Source: Methanobacteriota archaeon
Lineage (GTDB): Archaea > Thermoplasmatota > E2 > JACPAO01 > JAHWKR01
NCBI GenBank assembly: GCA_019347805.1
Contig: JAHWKR010000006.1
Coordinates: 25,142-89,141, forward strand
Reading direction: 5' to 3'
Length of the DNA: 64,000 nucleotides
Of this stretch, positions 27,303 through 35,942 are shown one piece after another (positions within the stretch are counted from its first letter, which is position 1; each line of letters begins with the position of its first letter). The notes below the pieces were generated by a model that saw only the letters and a program-made list of their open reading frames with translations, had not been told where the DNA came from and searched no databases. A program made the translations under genes and the position numbers.

Positions 27303-27463
27303 CGTTGACTTCCAAAGCCTGTCTGGTATTTATGGGTGCAGAGGAGAGGTGACTGGGAGTACTCCTCAACTGGCTCCACGCGAAAACGACCTCACCGACC
27401 TGCTACGCTGAAGCATACTTTGCGAGCGTTGTCCGCCACTCTTTTCTGAAGGCGCTATACGAC
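27303..27463. other. Intergenic DNA at the right edge of the AT-rich island
   Basis: Between the methyltransferase start and the next gene's stop no ORF with coding character was found. Base composition changes here from the AT-richer island to the GC-rich host. No tRNA, direct repeat or integrase fragment that would mark an attachment site is visible. Confidence 0.4.
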
Positions 27464-28117
27464 CTACGGATCCTCCCCCACCCCACAAACCGGAAGATCC
27501 ACCCACAAACAAAGTGGCCCTTCGGCACAATCCGCCGAAGCCTCCCCGATCCCGACCGCCACATCATCCAGGTAGTAGGTCCGCGGCGTCTCCCAGGTGA
27601 CCGAGATGCCGAACGCGGCCCACACTTTGCCGTCTGCGTCAGGCGTGACGACCGCGGCATGACAGAACGTCCGCCATCCCGCACCCTGATCGGTCTGCCC
27701 GACGACAGTGAAATCGTCTTCCCGCTCAGGGTCTTCCTCACCCAAATAAGCCACGACGCCCCAGTTGTTGACGTCGCTGTGTACCTCGGAGAGGACGTGG
27801 AACGTGATGGAAACAGGGACCGGTGTCCCGGGTGTCGCCAGTAATGGGGCTTCGGCCCAGACGACGCCATCGTCCAGGATGCCGTTGATGTGGTTCTCTA
27901 GGCTCCAGGTGCCGCTCCTGGCGACGCCTTGGAAGCGTTCCAGGGACCAGTCGAGGGTGCAGGTGCCGTCGTCTTCGCATTGGACTTGGTGGTCGGCCGC
28001 CCAGGGGCCCCACCCGGTCTCGAAGGATTCGGAGTGGGTGGCCACCGGGAGCGGAAGGGCGGTCGTGGGCAGGGCGAGCCCCAGGAGGGCGACGAGGAGG
28101 AGGGACCAGGCACGCAT
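27464..28117 (-). CDS. Secreted protein, jelly-roll-like
   Basis: 217 residues with a signal peptide (LLLVALLGLALPTTALP). The mature part has ESFETGWGPWAADH and a strand-rich pattern ending TYYLDDVAVGIG, which recalls MAM- or carbohydrate-binding-type beta sandwiches of secreted enzymes (the LDDV.. end is typical). Five Cys residues suggest disulfides. A TATA-like box on the minus strand at 28144-28149 is about 29 nt before the ATG. It lies downstream of the metalloprotease paralogue on the same strand. The ligand is unknown. Confidence 0.7.
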   Translation of the reverse strand: MRAWSLLLVALLGLALPTTALPLPVATHSESFETGWGPWAADHQVQCEDDGTCTLDWSLERFQGVARSGTWSLENHINGILDDGVVWAEAPLLATPGTPVPVSITFHVLSEVHSDVNNWGVVAYLGEEDPEREDDFTVVGQTDQGAGWRTFCHAAVVTPDADGKVWAAFGISVTWETPRTYYLDDVAVGIGEASADCAEGPLCLWVDLPVCGVGEDP

Positions 28118-28174
28118 GACGTGGCGAAGAGGCGCGCCGGTTCGTAATGGTTTTGGTGGTGTCTTCGCCGCTCC

Positions 28175-29602
28175 TCAATCCAACGGCCCGACCCCCGGCG
28201 GTGCCCCATCGAGGCTGTAGGCGAACTTATACTGGGGCGGTGGCCCCCAGTTGACCACTTTGAAGTAGTAATCTCCGGTGTATGGGAGTTCGATGACGAG
28301 GGGTCCTGTGTTGAGCGAGGGCACACCTGCGTACGAGCAGCCCCTGTCGTCGAATTCGTCCCCGGCGGCGTCGAGGAGATGATAGCAGCCTGTGTGGCCG
28401 TCCGCCCAGCCTTGGAACACTTGTCCTGCAGTACCGTTGATGTGGTAGACGTCCGAGGGGTCGAAGAAGGAGAAAGGCGACGAGCCTGTGTAGACGGTGT
28501 CGGGATGGATCGGAAGCGCGCCCTTGGTGCCGCTGGGGGCGTCTCGGCCGCTCCCGGCGTCATGGGAGGGGTCGTAACCAGGCACGATGCCGGTGTCGGG
28601 TTGCGGACAGTCCTCGGCGCGCCCCGTGGGTGAGGCGTAGAAGTGGTTGTCTGGATGCTGGATCTGGAACGAGCCCCGTGCTGTGCTGTTCGCGTCGTTG
28701 GCGACGATCGGCTCAGGCAGCAGGTATTTGCTCATGGTGAGCGCGAAGCCCTCGACGTCCAGGGTGGAGACGCATTTCCGGAACGACTGGTCCCTGTATG
28801 CCATGATGTCGGTCTCGGGGACCGCGTTGGCCTTGTGGTCGCCCGCGTCACCGACGTGGCCGATCGTGAGGCAGTGGCCCACCTCGTGCGCGACGAGGTC
28901 AAAGAGGCCGAAGAAGTCGAAGATGCCGGGGGCAGGGTCGATCGCGCCGTTGACCGCGAAACAGATCGGGCCGCCGCCTTCGCACTCGGCGCTGTAGGTG
29001 CCGCTCTTGCCGTCGTGATGACTGTCGTAGCCAGGGATCTCGTTCCATGCCTCGAGGCTCGCGAGCGGGTTCGGCTGGCCGTGGCAGGGGCCGTCCTTGC
29101 CGAAGATGTCGAGGGGGTCGATGCCGATGCCGATGCCGCCGGCCGGGTTGGTGGCCACGACGACGATCTCGGGGTCCCAGAGCGGGTCCGTGCTGATCAC
29201 ATCGTCGTCGATGAAGATGTCGAACGTCACGTTCTCGCTCAGCCAGTCCAGCCCCATCTGCGGTGCCAACTGGTGGATGCCTTCTGCCCACATCTCGACG
29301 GCTTGACGCATGACGCGCAGGTCGCGCTCGGGGTACATGCTGGCGGGCGGGACGATGAGCACGTCGATGTGGGGCGTGTCGAGACGGTTCAGGTCGGTGC
29401 GCATGTGGTAGCAGTCATCGGTGAAGAACGGGATCTCGCGGAGGCCCTCCGTCGCCGGGACAAGGACATAATCGCCGTTGCAATCTTCGGGGATGGCCGT
29501 CGAGGCGGTCCCTGCTGTGTGTGGGCCCAGCGGGACGACAACGAGAAGGAGCGCAAGGCCCACGATGGACAGACGTCGAGTGGGGAAGGGCAGAAGAGCC
29601 AC
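28175..29602 (-). CDS. Secreted metzincin-like protease, single-repeat paralogue
   Basis: 475 residues from a GTG. It is the short version of the protein at 18698-21703: signal peptide, protease domain with HEVGHCLTIGHVGD and a later DIMAYRD Met-turn candidate, then one C-terminal PPC-like repeat (DAGSGRDAPSG, GQVFQGWADGHTGCY, PYTGDYYFKV). It shares long stretches such as RDLRVMRQAVEMWAEGI with the paralogue. The same Gly-to-Thr change is present in the zinc motif. A minus-strand TATA-like box (29627-29632) lies 28 nt before the start codon. It probably degrades extracellular protein. Confidence 0.88.
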   Translation of the reverse strand: MALLPFPTRRLSIVGLALLLVVVPLGPHTAGTASTAIPEDCNGDYVLVPATEGLREIPFFTDDCYHMRTDLNRLDTPHIDVLIVPPASMYPERDLRVMRQAVEMWAEGIHQLAPQMGLDWLSENVTFDIFIDDDVISTDPLWDPEIVVVATNPAGGIGIGIDPLDIFGKDGPCHGQPNPLASLEAWNEIPGYDSHHDGKSGTYSAECEGGGPICFAVNGAIDPAPGIFDFFGLFDLVAHEVGHCLTIGHVGDAGDHKANAVPETDIMAYRDQSFRKCVSTLDVEGFALTMSKYLLPEPIVANDANSTARGSFQIQHPDNHFYASPTGRAEDCPQPDTGIVPGYDPSHDAGSGRDAPSGTKGALPIHPDTVYTGSSPFSFFDPSDVYHINGTAGQVFQGWADGHTGCYHLLDAAGDEFDDRGCSYAGVPSLNTGPLVIELPYTGDYYFKVVNWGPPPQYKFAYSLDGAPPGVGPLD

Positions 29603-29730
29603 GGCGTTGAAAGAATCTGGGATCTCCTTTAACCCTTGTGTGCATGATGGCGAACCTCAGGCTCGGAACCGCTTCGGTGATGTCGATGGCCCGGTCCCGA
29701 GAAGAAACGCCTCCATCGCAAAACTTTATC

Positions 29731-29754
29731 AGATAGTTTGACCTCAAACCATCT
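29731..29754. promoter_or_regulatory. Inverted repeat at the marR promoter
   Basis: Arms AGATAGTTTG (29731-29740) and CAAACCATCT (29745-29754) are inverted copies with one mismatch, separated by ACCT. They lie between a TATA-like stretch (TTTAT, 29725-29729) and the GTG at 29760. MarR proteins bind such palindromes, so autoregulation is likely. Confidence 0.6.
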
Positions 29755-29759
29755 GTCCC

Positions 29760-30239
29760 GTGACACCCCAAAAAAGCCGCCACCATACCCACGGCCCCGA
29801 CTTCGACCCTGCCCTGATGCTGCGCGCCATCTCCCTCCTCCGGCGCCTCTCCACCGCCACGAACGGCTGGCAACGCGGCGCCACACCCGGTGGCTACACG
29901 GTGAACCAGGCCCTCGTCCTGCACCGTCTCGTCGTCCACGGCGACGCCACCCCCAGCGAGCTCGCCACTTGGATGCACGTCACGCGGGGCAGCATCACGC
30001 CGACGATCAAGCGCCTCGAGGACCTCGGTCTTTTGGCGCGCCGCATCGACGAGACCGACGGCCGCAAGCAATGGCTGAGCGCGACGCAGGAGGCGCACGA
30101 GATCGCCGATGAGGTCAAGGGCGAGGTGCTGGAGCCGATCGTCGACACCTTTGCCGACTGGAAGGCCGAAGCGCTGAAGCGTTTCTGCGACGACCTCGAC
30201 CGCGTGCTCGCCACACCCGCTTTCGGAGGCACAGAATGA
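29760..30239 (+). CDS. MarR-family transcriptional regulator
   Basis: 159 residues, GTG start. Typical MarR layout: N-terminal dimer helix, VNQALVLHRLVVHGDATPSELATWM, recognition helix VTRGSITPTIKRLEDLGLLAR and a wing with RRIDETDGRKQWL. The C-terminal helices complete the dimer. It overlaps the methyltransferase gene by 4 nt, so it probably controls that operon in response to a small molecule. A candidate operator lies at 29731-29754. Confidence 0.9.
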   Translation: MTPQKSRHHTHGPDFDPALMLRAISLLRRLSTATNGWQRGATPGGYTVNQALVLHRLVVHGDATPSELATWMHVTRGSITPTIKRLEDLGLLARRIDETDGRKQWLSATQEAHEIADEVKGEVLEPIVDTFADWKAEALKRFCDDLDRVLATPAFGGTE

Positions 30240-30871
30240 CGCACAAGGGGCACCCCGGTCACCGCGACTGGGACGATGAAACCACCTGGGCCAAGGAACG
30301 CCTGCTGGAGCCCGCGCTCGTCCCGGTCACCGAGGCGCTCCTCGACGCCGTCCGGATTCGGCCCGGGGAACGCCTTCTCGATCTCGCTTGCGGACTTGGG
30401 CAGACGGCGGCTGCCGCCACGGCCCGCGGCGCGGACGCACTCGGGATCGATCTCAGCAGGAACAGGACCGCCGCCGCGCGCGAACGATTCCCCGGAACGC
30501 GGTTCGAGGCGGCAGACGCCTCCACGCCGCCGGCGGGTCCATGGGACGCCGTCGTCTGCCGCTTCGGCGCCCACCACCTACCCGAGGGATGGGCGCAGGC
30601 CATCCACGCTGTGCTGGCATCAGGAGGACGCCTCGCGATCGCGGAGTGGCCTCCGAAGGACGAGCGGGATGAGCAGAACGGTATGCGGCCTGCCGGCCAC
30701 TGGCAGACGAAGTTGGGAGAGACAGGTTACCAGGAGGTGCGGGTCGACCGGGTCCCCACGCGTCTCGCAGGACCGGCGAGGCAAGATCCTGAGATCAAGG
30801 AGAAACTCACGGATTTCGGGCCAGGACTGGAAGATCGAGAGTGCCTCATCATCTCGGCTTGGAAGCGTTGA
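30236..30871 (+). CDS. Class I SAM-dependent methyltransferase
   Basis: 211 residues, ATGA overlap on the marR gene. Motif I is LLDLACGLGQTA, followed by an acidic strand end (GIDLS) and FEAADAS; the post-I motif is WDAVVCRFGAHHL, like UbiE-type small-molecule methyltransferases. The substrate is unknown. Linked MarR-methyltransferase operons often modify a phenolic or toxic compound; that role is inferred from context only. Confidence 0.85.
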   Translation: MTHKGHPGHRDWDDETTWAKERLLEPALVPVTEALLDAVRIRPGERLLDLACGLGQTAAAATARGADALGIDLSRNRTAAARERFPGTRFEAADASTPPAGPWDAVVCRFGAHHLPEGWAQAIHAVLASGGRLAIAEWPPKDERDEQNGMRPAGHWQTKLGETGYQEVRVDRVPTRLAGPARQDPEIKEKLTDFGPGLEDRECLIISAWKR

Positions 30872-30996
30872 GCCGCACGACCCCGAGCACGGACCCTTGT
30901 CCGGAATGTCCTCATCGAGCCTCGGAGCACCCAGAAGCGTCCCGTGGACAGATTCGGAGACGTAGAGAACAAATACCGTCCGTCCGATGGCTTTCC

Positions 30997-31461
30997 GTGG
31001 TCCCGAGCCCGCATGGTCGTCATCACACGAGCTTGTCGGTCCTGGTGATCGCGGTCACTGCGCTCGCTGGCTGCATCACCGGGCCAGAGGTCTCGAGTGC
31101 CACTTCTTGCGGGACCGGCGAGCCGGGCCCTGGAGATCTGCAGGTCCAGGTGGCCAGTGATCACGAGCATTCCGATTGGGACGCCGCGACGGACAAGCAT
31201 GCGACGATCACGCCCATGGTCGACAACGGGAGCGCCATGCGCATCGAGGACAAGGAGCGCCTACCCGCTCTCACGGGGCCGCTCGACGAGAACGATTGCA
31301 TCGTCTTCCAGGACATCGAACCGGGATGGTGGGAGGTGCGGGCGACCGCTCGGGCGGATATGTCTGGTTGCAGTTGGTATGGGGGGAGTGGGAAAATGGT
31401 CTTCGTCGATCCTGATCAAGCCGTTTCGTCACGGTTCGAGCCGACGCTTGCGTGTTCGTGA
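30997..31461 (+). CDS. Lipoprotein of unknown function
   Basis: About 154 residues from a GTG at 30997, which gives a signal with lipobox LAGC; an AAATA box at 30971-30975 fits a leaderless start. The longer frame from 30841 overlaps the methyltransferase end and lacks signal character. The mature part holds about four further Cys and a His/Asp-rich part (SDHEHSDWDAATDKHA) that could bind metal. No family is recognised. Confidence 0.6.
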   Translation: MVPSPHGRHHTSLSVLVIAVTALAGCITGPEVSSATSCGTGEPGPGDLQVQVASDHEHSDWDAATDKHATITPMVDNGSAMRIEDKERLPALTGPLDENDCIVFQDIEPGWWEVRATARADMSGCSWYGGSGKMVFVDPDQAVSSRFEPTLACS

Positions 31462-31480
31462 CCGCGCGGTCTCTCGGCGT

Positions 31481-32056
31481 CTAATCGTTCATCCCTTTCC
31501 CTTCAAGGATGCGCGGGACGTTCTTCTCGATCCGGGCGGTGCGCGTCTTGGCCTGCTTGGCGCTCGAAAAATGGAGGATGTAGGCGCGCTGCCTACCAGG
31601 CGTCAGTTTCTCGAACGCCTTCTTGAGACCGGAGACATGTCGGAACATCTCGACGAGTTCGTCGGGGACCGGCTCCGATCTCTTCGTCCCTTCCACGGTC
31701 ATCCCGGCCTTCTCCACTTCGATCGCCTGGGCGATGAACGCGCGCAGTCGTGGCTCTCCCTCGACGACCTCTTCAAGGCTCGAGAACATCATCCGGCGCG
31801 CGGCATGCGAGTTGGGGCCGGGCCGTTCGAGGAGACTGTCCGGGTCGGTGAGCAGGGCGCCTTTGAAGAACAGGAACGCGCAGTGCTCCTTGAAGGGCTG
31901 GATGATGGCCACGTTCCCCTCTTCCACGGTGTAGCAGGGCTTGCCCCATTTCAGCTCCTCGCTCAGACCCGAATCGAGCGCGATCGACCGGAGCCGCGCC
32001 ATCTCGTCCCGCCAGCTTGTGGCGCGTTTCAGGAACGCGTCGACCTTTGGTTCCAT
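31481..32056 (-). CDS. YdeI/OmdA-family protein (DUF1801-like)
   Basis: 191 residues. N-terminal half: a DUF1801-type domain (SEELKWGKPCYTVEEGNVAII, FKEHCAFLFFKGALL). C-terminal half: the YdeI/OmpD-associated tail (KLTPGRQRAYILHFSSAKQAKTR...RILEGKGMND). This two-part layout is usual for YdeI proteins, cytoplasmic proteins linked in bacteria to resistance to some antimicrobial peptides. It is a single gene, without an obvious promoter. Confidence 0.87.
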   Translation of the reverse strand: MEPKVDAFLKRATSWRDEMARLRSIALDSGLSEELKWGKPCYTVEEGNVAIIQPFKEHCAFLFFKGALLTDPDSLLERPGPNSHAARRMMFSSLEEVVEGEPRLRAFIAQAIEVEKAGMTVEGTKRSEPVPDELVEMFRHVSGLKKAFEKLTPGRQRAYILHFSSAKQAKTRTARIEKNVPRILEGKGMND

Positions 32057-32196
32057 CGCTTCTCCTCACCGGCTGTGGTGACGATCCACAGGGACGGTGC
32101 GCTATGTATGTCTGCCGATGGTCGTTGGCAGTGGACTGGGGGTGACCGGCGTCAAGGGGTCCGGCCGGTCGTACCCGTCGATGTACGGCCCTTTGA

Positions 32197-32589
32197 TCAA
32201 TGCTCGATGGTGGCGGGTTGGAGCTGTGCGATCCGGGAAAATCCTGCGTACTGTTCGTAGTACTTCGCGCCGAACTGGTCCAGGATCTCCTTGGCGGCCG
32301 GTTCGGGCTTGCCGACGACGGTGACACCCGTGATGTCCACGCACGCCATGAGGTCATCAAGGGTGCCGTTCCCTTTGGCGTTTTTGAAGTGCTCGACGAA
32401 CGCGTTCGAGTCGCTGTAGAGGTCGAAGAAACAGACGTTCGGCGTGCCGCTCTCGCGGACCCAGCGATAGTCGAGGGTGCCTTTCTCCTTCTCGACGAGG
32501 GGGACCAGATTTTGAGCCACCTTGTCGAGTGTGTTCTCTTGACCGGGCTTGATCTTGGCGTCGAGGACGAGTTGTATGGGTACGGACAT
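32197..32589 (-). CDS. ABM-domain (dimeric alpha-beta barrel) protein
   Basis: 130 residues. It has the antibiotic-biosynthesis-monooxygenase fold pattern: IQLVLDAKIKPGQENTL, EKGTLDYRWVRE, NVCFFDLYSDSNAFVEHF. Such proteins are cofactor-free oxygenases or heme- or quinone-handling enzymes, or simply stress proteins; the substrate cannot be set. It stands alone between YdeI and the DUF3224 gene. Confidence 0.75.
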   Translation of the reverse strand: MSVPIQLVLDAKIKPGQENTLDKVAQNLVPLVEKEKGTLDYRWVRESGTPNVCFFDLYSDSNAFVEHFKNAKGNGTLDDLMACVDITGVTVVGKPEPAAKEILDQFGAKYYEQYAGFSRIAQLQPATIEH

Positions 32590-32819
32590 GGTCTCACCTG
32601 CGTGTCATCGCGCAGGATGGCACGAGAACGGGGGGAACGGTGGGTCCGTCTTAGGACTGTCGTAAACGGGTGGCCGGGTGGGTTGACGTATGACACCTGT
32701 CTGATACGAGCGCGGACTCAAAAACACCGGGCACGGCGATCTGGTGGCGGCGCCGGGTCCATGATCGGGTCGTGGGAGTGGCGGCAGCCAGAAGACGTAA
32801 GGGGCCTGCTGGCCGAGGC

Positions 32820-33224
32820 CTAACGCCCCTCTCCTATCCCGTACTCCAACACATACCCATGCCCGACCTCGTCGATCTCGATGGTCATGGTCCCGGAGAT
32901 GCCCCGCAACGCCCTCGTCCCTGACGCGGGGACGACGACGATCGCCAAGCGTTGGTCCCCGCCGTCCATCACGCCGTTGTGTTGCAACACGAAGGACCCT
33001 TCCTTGCCGTGCAGCGCACCGGTGACACGTTCCATGGCGACGTAGCCGGCGGAGCCTTCGGTGGCGGTGGTCGTGGTGAGCATCTCGCCTTGGCCGGTCG
33101 CCTCGAGGTCGCCCGTGTACCGCTTCTTCAGCATCATGCGGCCGAACGACACCTCATCGGTGACGTCGTAGGGTCGGTCGGGGAGCATCTCGACCTCGAA
33201 CCGGCCTTCGGCGCGCCGGCTCAC
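32820..33224 (-). CDS. DUF3224-family protein
   Basis: 134 residues from a GTG that overlaps the stop of the IscU-like gene (GTGA), showing translational coupling. The DUF3224 pattern is visible: FGRMMLKKRYTGDLEATGQGEML, GSAGYVAMERVTGALHGKEGSFVLQH and GISGTMTIEI. These proteins form a small beta barrel (allene-oxide-cyclase-like) with unknown role. Pairing with a Fe-S scaffold gene is unusual. Confidence 0.8.
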   Translation of the reverse strand: MSRRAEGRFEVEMLPDRPYDVTDEVSFGRMMLKKRYTGDLEATGQGEMLTTTTATEGSAGYVAMERVTGALHGKEGSFVLQHNGVMDGGDQRLAIVVVPASGTRALRGISGTMTIEIDEVGHGYVLEYGIGEGR

Positions 33225-33610
33225 GGCCGTCCACCCGTCTCGTGCACCTTGATGCCGCCTTGGATGACGACGAGGGACAGGAGGGCGCACTTGAGGCGCA
33301 CGGGGGAGATGGGGATGCCGAGGAGTTTCATGACGGTCTCGTTGTCCATGGCCTTGATCTCGTCCAGGGACTTGCCTTTGACCGCGTCGGTGAGGAGGGA
33401 GGCCGAGGCTTGGGAGATGGCGCAGCCTTGGCCGTGGAAGCGGATGTCGGCGATGCGGTCGTCTTCGAGCCGGATGTGGATCTCGATGTCGTCGCCGCAG
33501 AGGGGGTTGTCTTCGCGGTACTGGATGTCGGGCGTGTCGAGGGTCCCGTAGTTCTGGGGGGACTTGTAATGTTCCAGGATGTGCTCGCGGTACATCTCGA
33601 TGCCCGTCAT
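33221..33610 (-). CDS. Second IscU/SufU-like Fe-S scaffold protein
   Basis: 129 residues from the ATG at 33610. It holds three Cys motifs: NPLCGDDIEI, GCAISQASAS and LKCALL. It lacks the insert of the SufU in the suf operon, so it is closer in length to IscU. A minus-strand TATA-like stretch (CCTATAAG, 33668-33675) lies about 60 nt upstream. No desulfurase lies next to it, so it would depend on SufS or another sulfur donor. It may be a cluster carrier or alternative scaffold. Confidence 0.88.
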   Translation of the reverse strand: MTGIEMYREHILEHYKSPQNYGTLDTPDIQYREDNPLCGDDIEIHIRLEDDRIADIRFHGQGCAISQASASLLTDAVKGKSLDEIKAMDNETVMKLLGIPISPVRLKCALLSLVVIQGGIKVHETGGRP

Positions 33611-33965
33611 GTTCAGCCCCGTCTGATGCGCCGAGGTTCTCGGCGCGCAGGCTTCCATGACCTCCGGCCTATAAGATTGCCGCTTTCCCGGTCCGGTCTG
33701 GATGCGGGAAGAGAGGAGACCACGGCGGGTCGGCCGGATCGGAGACGCGACGGACAGGTCCCGGCAGGGGAAGCCGTCACGCGGTTTGGTTCGTATGGGG
33801 AGACGGTCGGCCACGCCGTGGCCTCCTTGACCACTTCAGGGTGGGGGGTCTTGAGTGTGTGCCTGGGCGCGGTGGTCGCTCTTGAAGAGGTTGAAAGGGA
33901 GTGACCACCAGGGCCGTCACGTGCGGGGGCCGCGTCGGCCTTTTGGGCCGAGGAACAATCAAGTA
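33611..33965. other. Divergent intergenic region
   Basis: No ORF with coding character. It holds the presumed promoter of the IscU-like gene (TATA-like CCTATAAG at 33668-33675) and, near the right end, only a weak AT-rich stretch (ACAATCAAGTA) before the secreted-protein gene. ORFs that cross it run antisense through the scaffold gene. Confidence 0.4.
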
Positions 33966-34892
33966 GTGACGGGAGACAGATGTCGCTGCGTGCGCAGCCT
34001 GGTCGGAGCCTCGTCGGCCGTCCTGTTGGTCCTCCTCGTCGCTTCGGGTGCGGGGGCCTCGACGACAGCGGAGGGCATGGCGCGGCCGGAGTCCCAGCCG
34101 GGCGATTCGTGGACCTATCGTGGCGAATGGTCGCGTGGGGACTCCACCTACGAGGTCGAGGAGGTGCGGACGGTGCGGCATGGCACCGATGGCGCCCACG
34201 ACCGCTTGCGCTTCCTGCGGGTCGTCTCCGATGAGGACGGGCCGTTCTCGTGGCACAACGAGACGCGCTGGCACGACACCGCCGGCGATGTCGTGCGCAC
34301 GAACATGACGATCATCACCCATGAGCCGGAAGGCTGGCGCCGCATCGGCATCGAGGTGGACTACGCCGAGCCGTGCCGTCATGTCGTCTGGCCCATCACG
34401 ACCGGCGCAAGCTGGACGACGTCCTGCGAAGGCGAACGCACCATCCTCGGGGTCGCGCAGCCCCACCAGGAATCCACCACCTACACGGTCATGGAGCGTG
34501 AGGAGGTGGACGCCTTCTACGCCTGGCCCGTCGTCTCCAAGACGCCGCAGGGTGTCGTCCGGTCGTGGTACGCCTCGGAGGCGTGCGGGGCCGTCCAGGA
34601 GGAGGTGCAGGGCGAGGACGTGCATGTCTTCCTTCGTCTCGTCTCCTATTCCTGCCGCGGTGCCTCGTTCGAGGTGATGGACCACGCGGACGACGACGAT
34701 CGGCTCGGGTCGCAGACCACCGATTCACCGGTGGCGAACCGTGCCACCTCCGATGTGGCGAACGGCACCGGCACGGCGGGCGACAACAAGAGCGCGTCCC
34801 CTGTCCCCGCCGACACCGCCCAGGAAGCGACTTCCTTCGCTCCACTCATCCTGGTCCTTGCCGTCTTCGCGCTCGCGCGTCGTCGCCTATGA
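33966..34892 (+). CDS. Secreted protein with C-terminal anchor
   Basis: About 308 residues from a GTG at 33966 (a GTG at 33990 is also possible). Signal helix SAVLLVLLVASGAGAS; the mature region begins RPESQPGDSWTYRGEW, a motif seen in exported archaeal beta-rich proteins. Ahead of the C-terminus is a low-complexity Asn/Thr/Ala linker, then APLILVLAVFALARRRL, a short helix and Arg cluster like a sortase-type tail. Three paired Cys (EPCRH, TTSCEG, EACGA) may form disulfides. It overlaps the convergent dehydrogenase gene by 6 bases. Confidence 0.7.
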   Translation: MTGDRCRCVRSLVGASSAVLLVLLVASGAGASTTAEGMARPESQPGDSWTYRGEWSRGDSTYEVEEVRTVRHGTDGAHDRLRFLRVVSDEDGPFSWHNETRWHDTAGDVVRTNMTIITHEPEGWRRIGIEVDYAEPCRHVVWPITTGASWTTSCEGERTILGVAQPHQESTTYTVMEREEVDAFYAWPVVSKTPQGVVRSWYASEACGAVQEEVQGEDVHVFLRLVSYSCRGASFEVMDHADDDDRLGSQTTDSPVANRATSDVANGTGTAGDNKSASPVPADTAQEATSFAPLILVLAVFALARRRL

Positions 34893-35942
34893 GTCCGGTT
34901 CGCCGGCGACCCGGATGACGATCTTGCCGAACTGTTCCGCTTCCTCCATGCGCCGATGGGCGTCGGGAAGGTCGGCGAAGCCGAACTCGGTGTCGATGAC
35001 CGGTTCGAGCTTCCCGGCGTAGACGAGGCCCATCACTTCACGCCATTCCTGGTCGTTCGCCATCGTGCTGCCCATCACCGTATGGCCTTTCCAGAAGAGG
35101 TGCCGCACGTCGAGCTGGAGTTTCGGCCCGGTGGTGCCGCCGCAGGTGACGATGCGGCCGCCTTTTCCGAGCGTGCGCATCGATTTGACCCAAGTGGCTT
35201 CGCCGACATGGTCGACGACGACGTCCATGCCGCGCTTGCCGGAGAGCTTGTAGAGGGTCTTCTCCCACTCGGTGTCCTTCGTGTAGTCCACCACGTGGTC
35301 GGCGCCGATGGCCTTGGCGAGCCGCATCTTCTCGTCCGAAGACGTGATGGTGTATACGGTCGCGCCGAGCATCTTGCCGATCTGGATGCAGGCCGTCGAG
35401 ACGCCCGAGCCGGCACCCAACACGAGCAGGTTCTCACGCGGCCGCAGCTTTGCGCGGCCCACCACCATGCGGTAGGCGGTCTGGTAGGCGAGCGAGGCGG
35501 CGGCCGCGGTCTTGAGCGGCACGCCTTCAGGGACGCTCATGAGGCTGCGCACCGGGACGACGGCATATTCGGCGTAACCGCCGCGGGTGTGTTCGCCGAG
35601 GATGTGGTAGGTGTCGCAGAGCGGGTCCTCGCCCATGCGGCAGAAACGGCAATGGCCGCACGAGACGCCGGGATTGACGACGACGCGGTCACCCGGTTGG
35701 AAGCCGTAGCGCTCCGTGCCGGCGCCGAGCGTGTCGACGGTGCCGGAGATGTCGGAGCCGCCGATGTGGGGCATCTCGAGTTTGAGGCCGGGGAGTCCGT
35801 CGCGGGTCCAGAGGTCGAGGTGGTTGAGCGCGCAATAGGCCACCTTGATGCGCACGTCGCCCGCGCCCGGTTCCGGAACGGGTACCGATTCCAGGCTGAG
35901 GTTCTCGACGGGTCCATGTTCATGGAAGACGACCGCTTTCAT
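34887..35942 (-). CDS. Zinc-type alcohol dehydrogenase/quinone reductase (MDR family)
   Basis: 351 residues from the ATG at 35942. N-terminal GroES-like domain with HIGGSDISGTV, structural zinc Cys set CGHCRFCRMGEDPLC, and a Rossmann part with VLGAGSGVSTACIQ. In place of the catalytic-zinc Cys stands Ala-Leu-Asn-His-Leu-Asp (YCALNHLDLW), as in the quinone-oxidoreductase-like branch. It would use NAD(P)H to reduce small carbonyl or enone compounds. Convergent with the upstream secreted-protein gene. Confidence 0.9.
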   Translation of the reverse strand: MKAVVFHEHGPVENLSLESVPVPEPGAGDVRIKVAYCALNHLDLWTRDGLPGLKLEMPHIGGSDISGTVDTLGAGTERYGFQPGDRVVVNPGVSCGHCRFCRMGEDPLCDTYHILGEHTRGGYAEYAVVPVRSLMSVPEGVPLKTAAAASLAYQTAYRMVVGRAKLRPRENLLVLGAGSGVSTACIQIGKMLGATVYTITSSDEKMRLAKAIGADHVVDYTKDTEWEKTLYKLSGKRGMDVVVDHVGEATWVKSMRTLGKGGRIVTCGGTTGPKLQLDVRHLFWKGHTVMGSTMANDQEWREVMGLVYAGKLEPVIDTEFGFADLPDAHRRMEEAEQFGKIVIRVAGEPDS

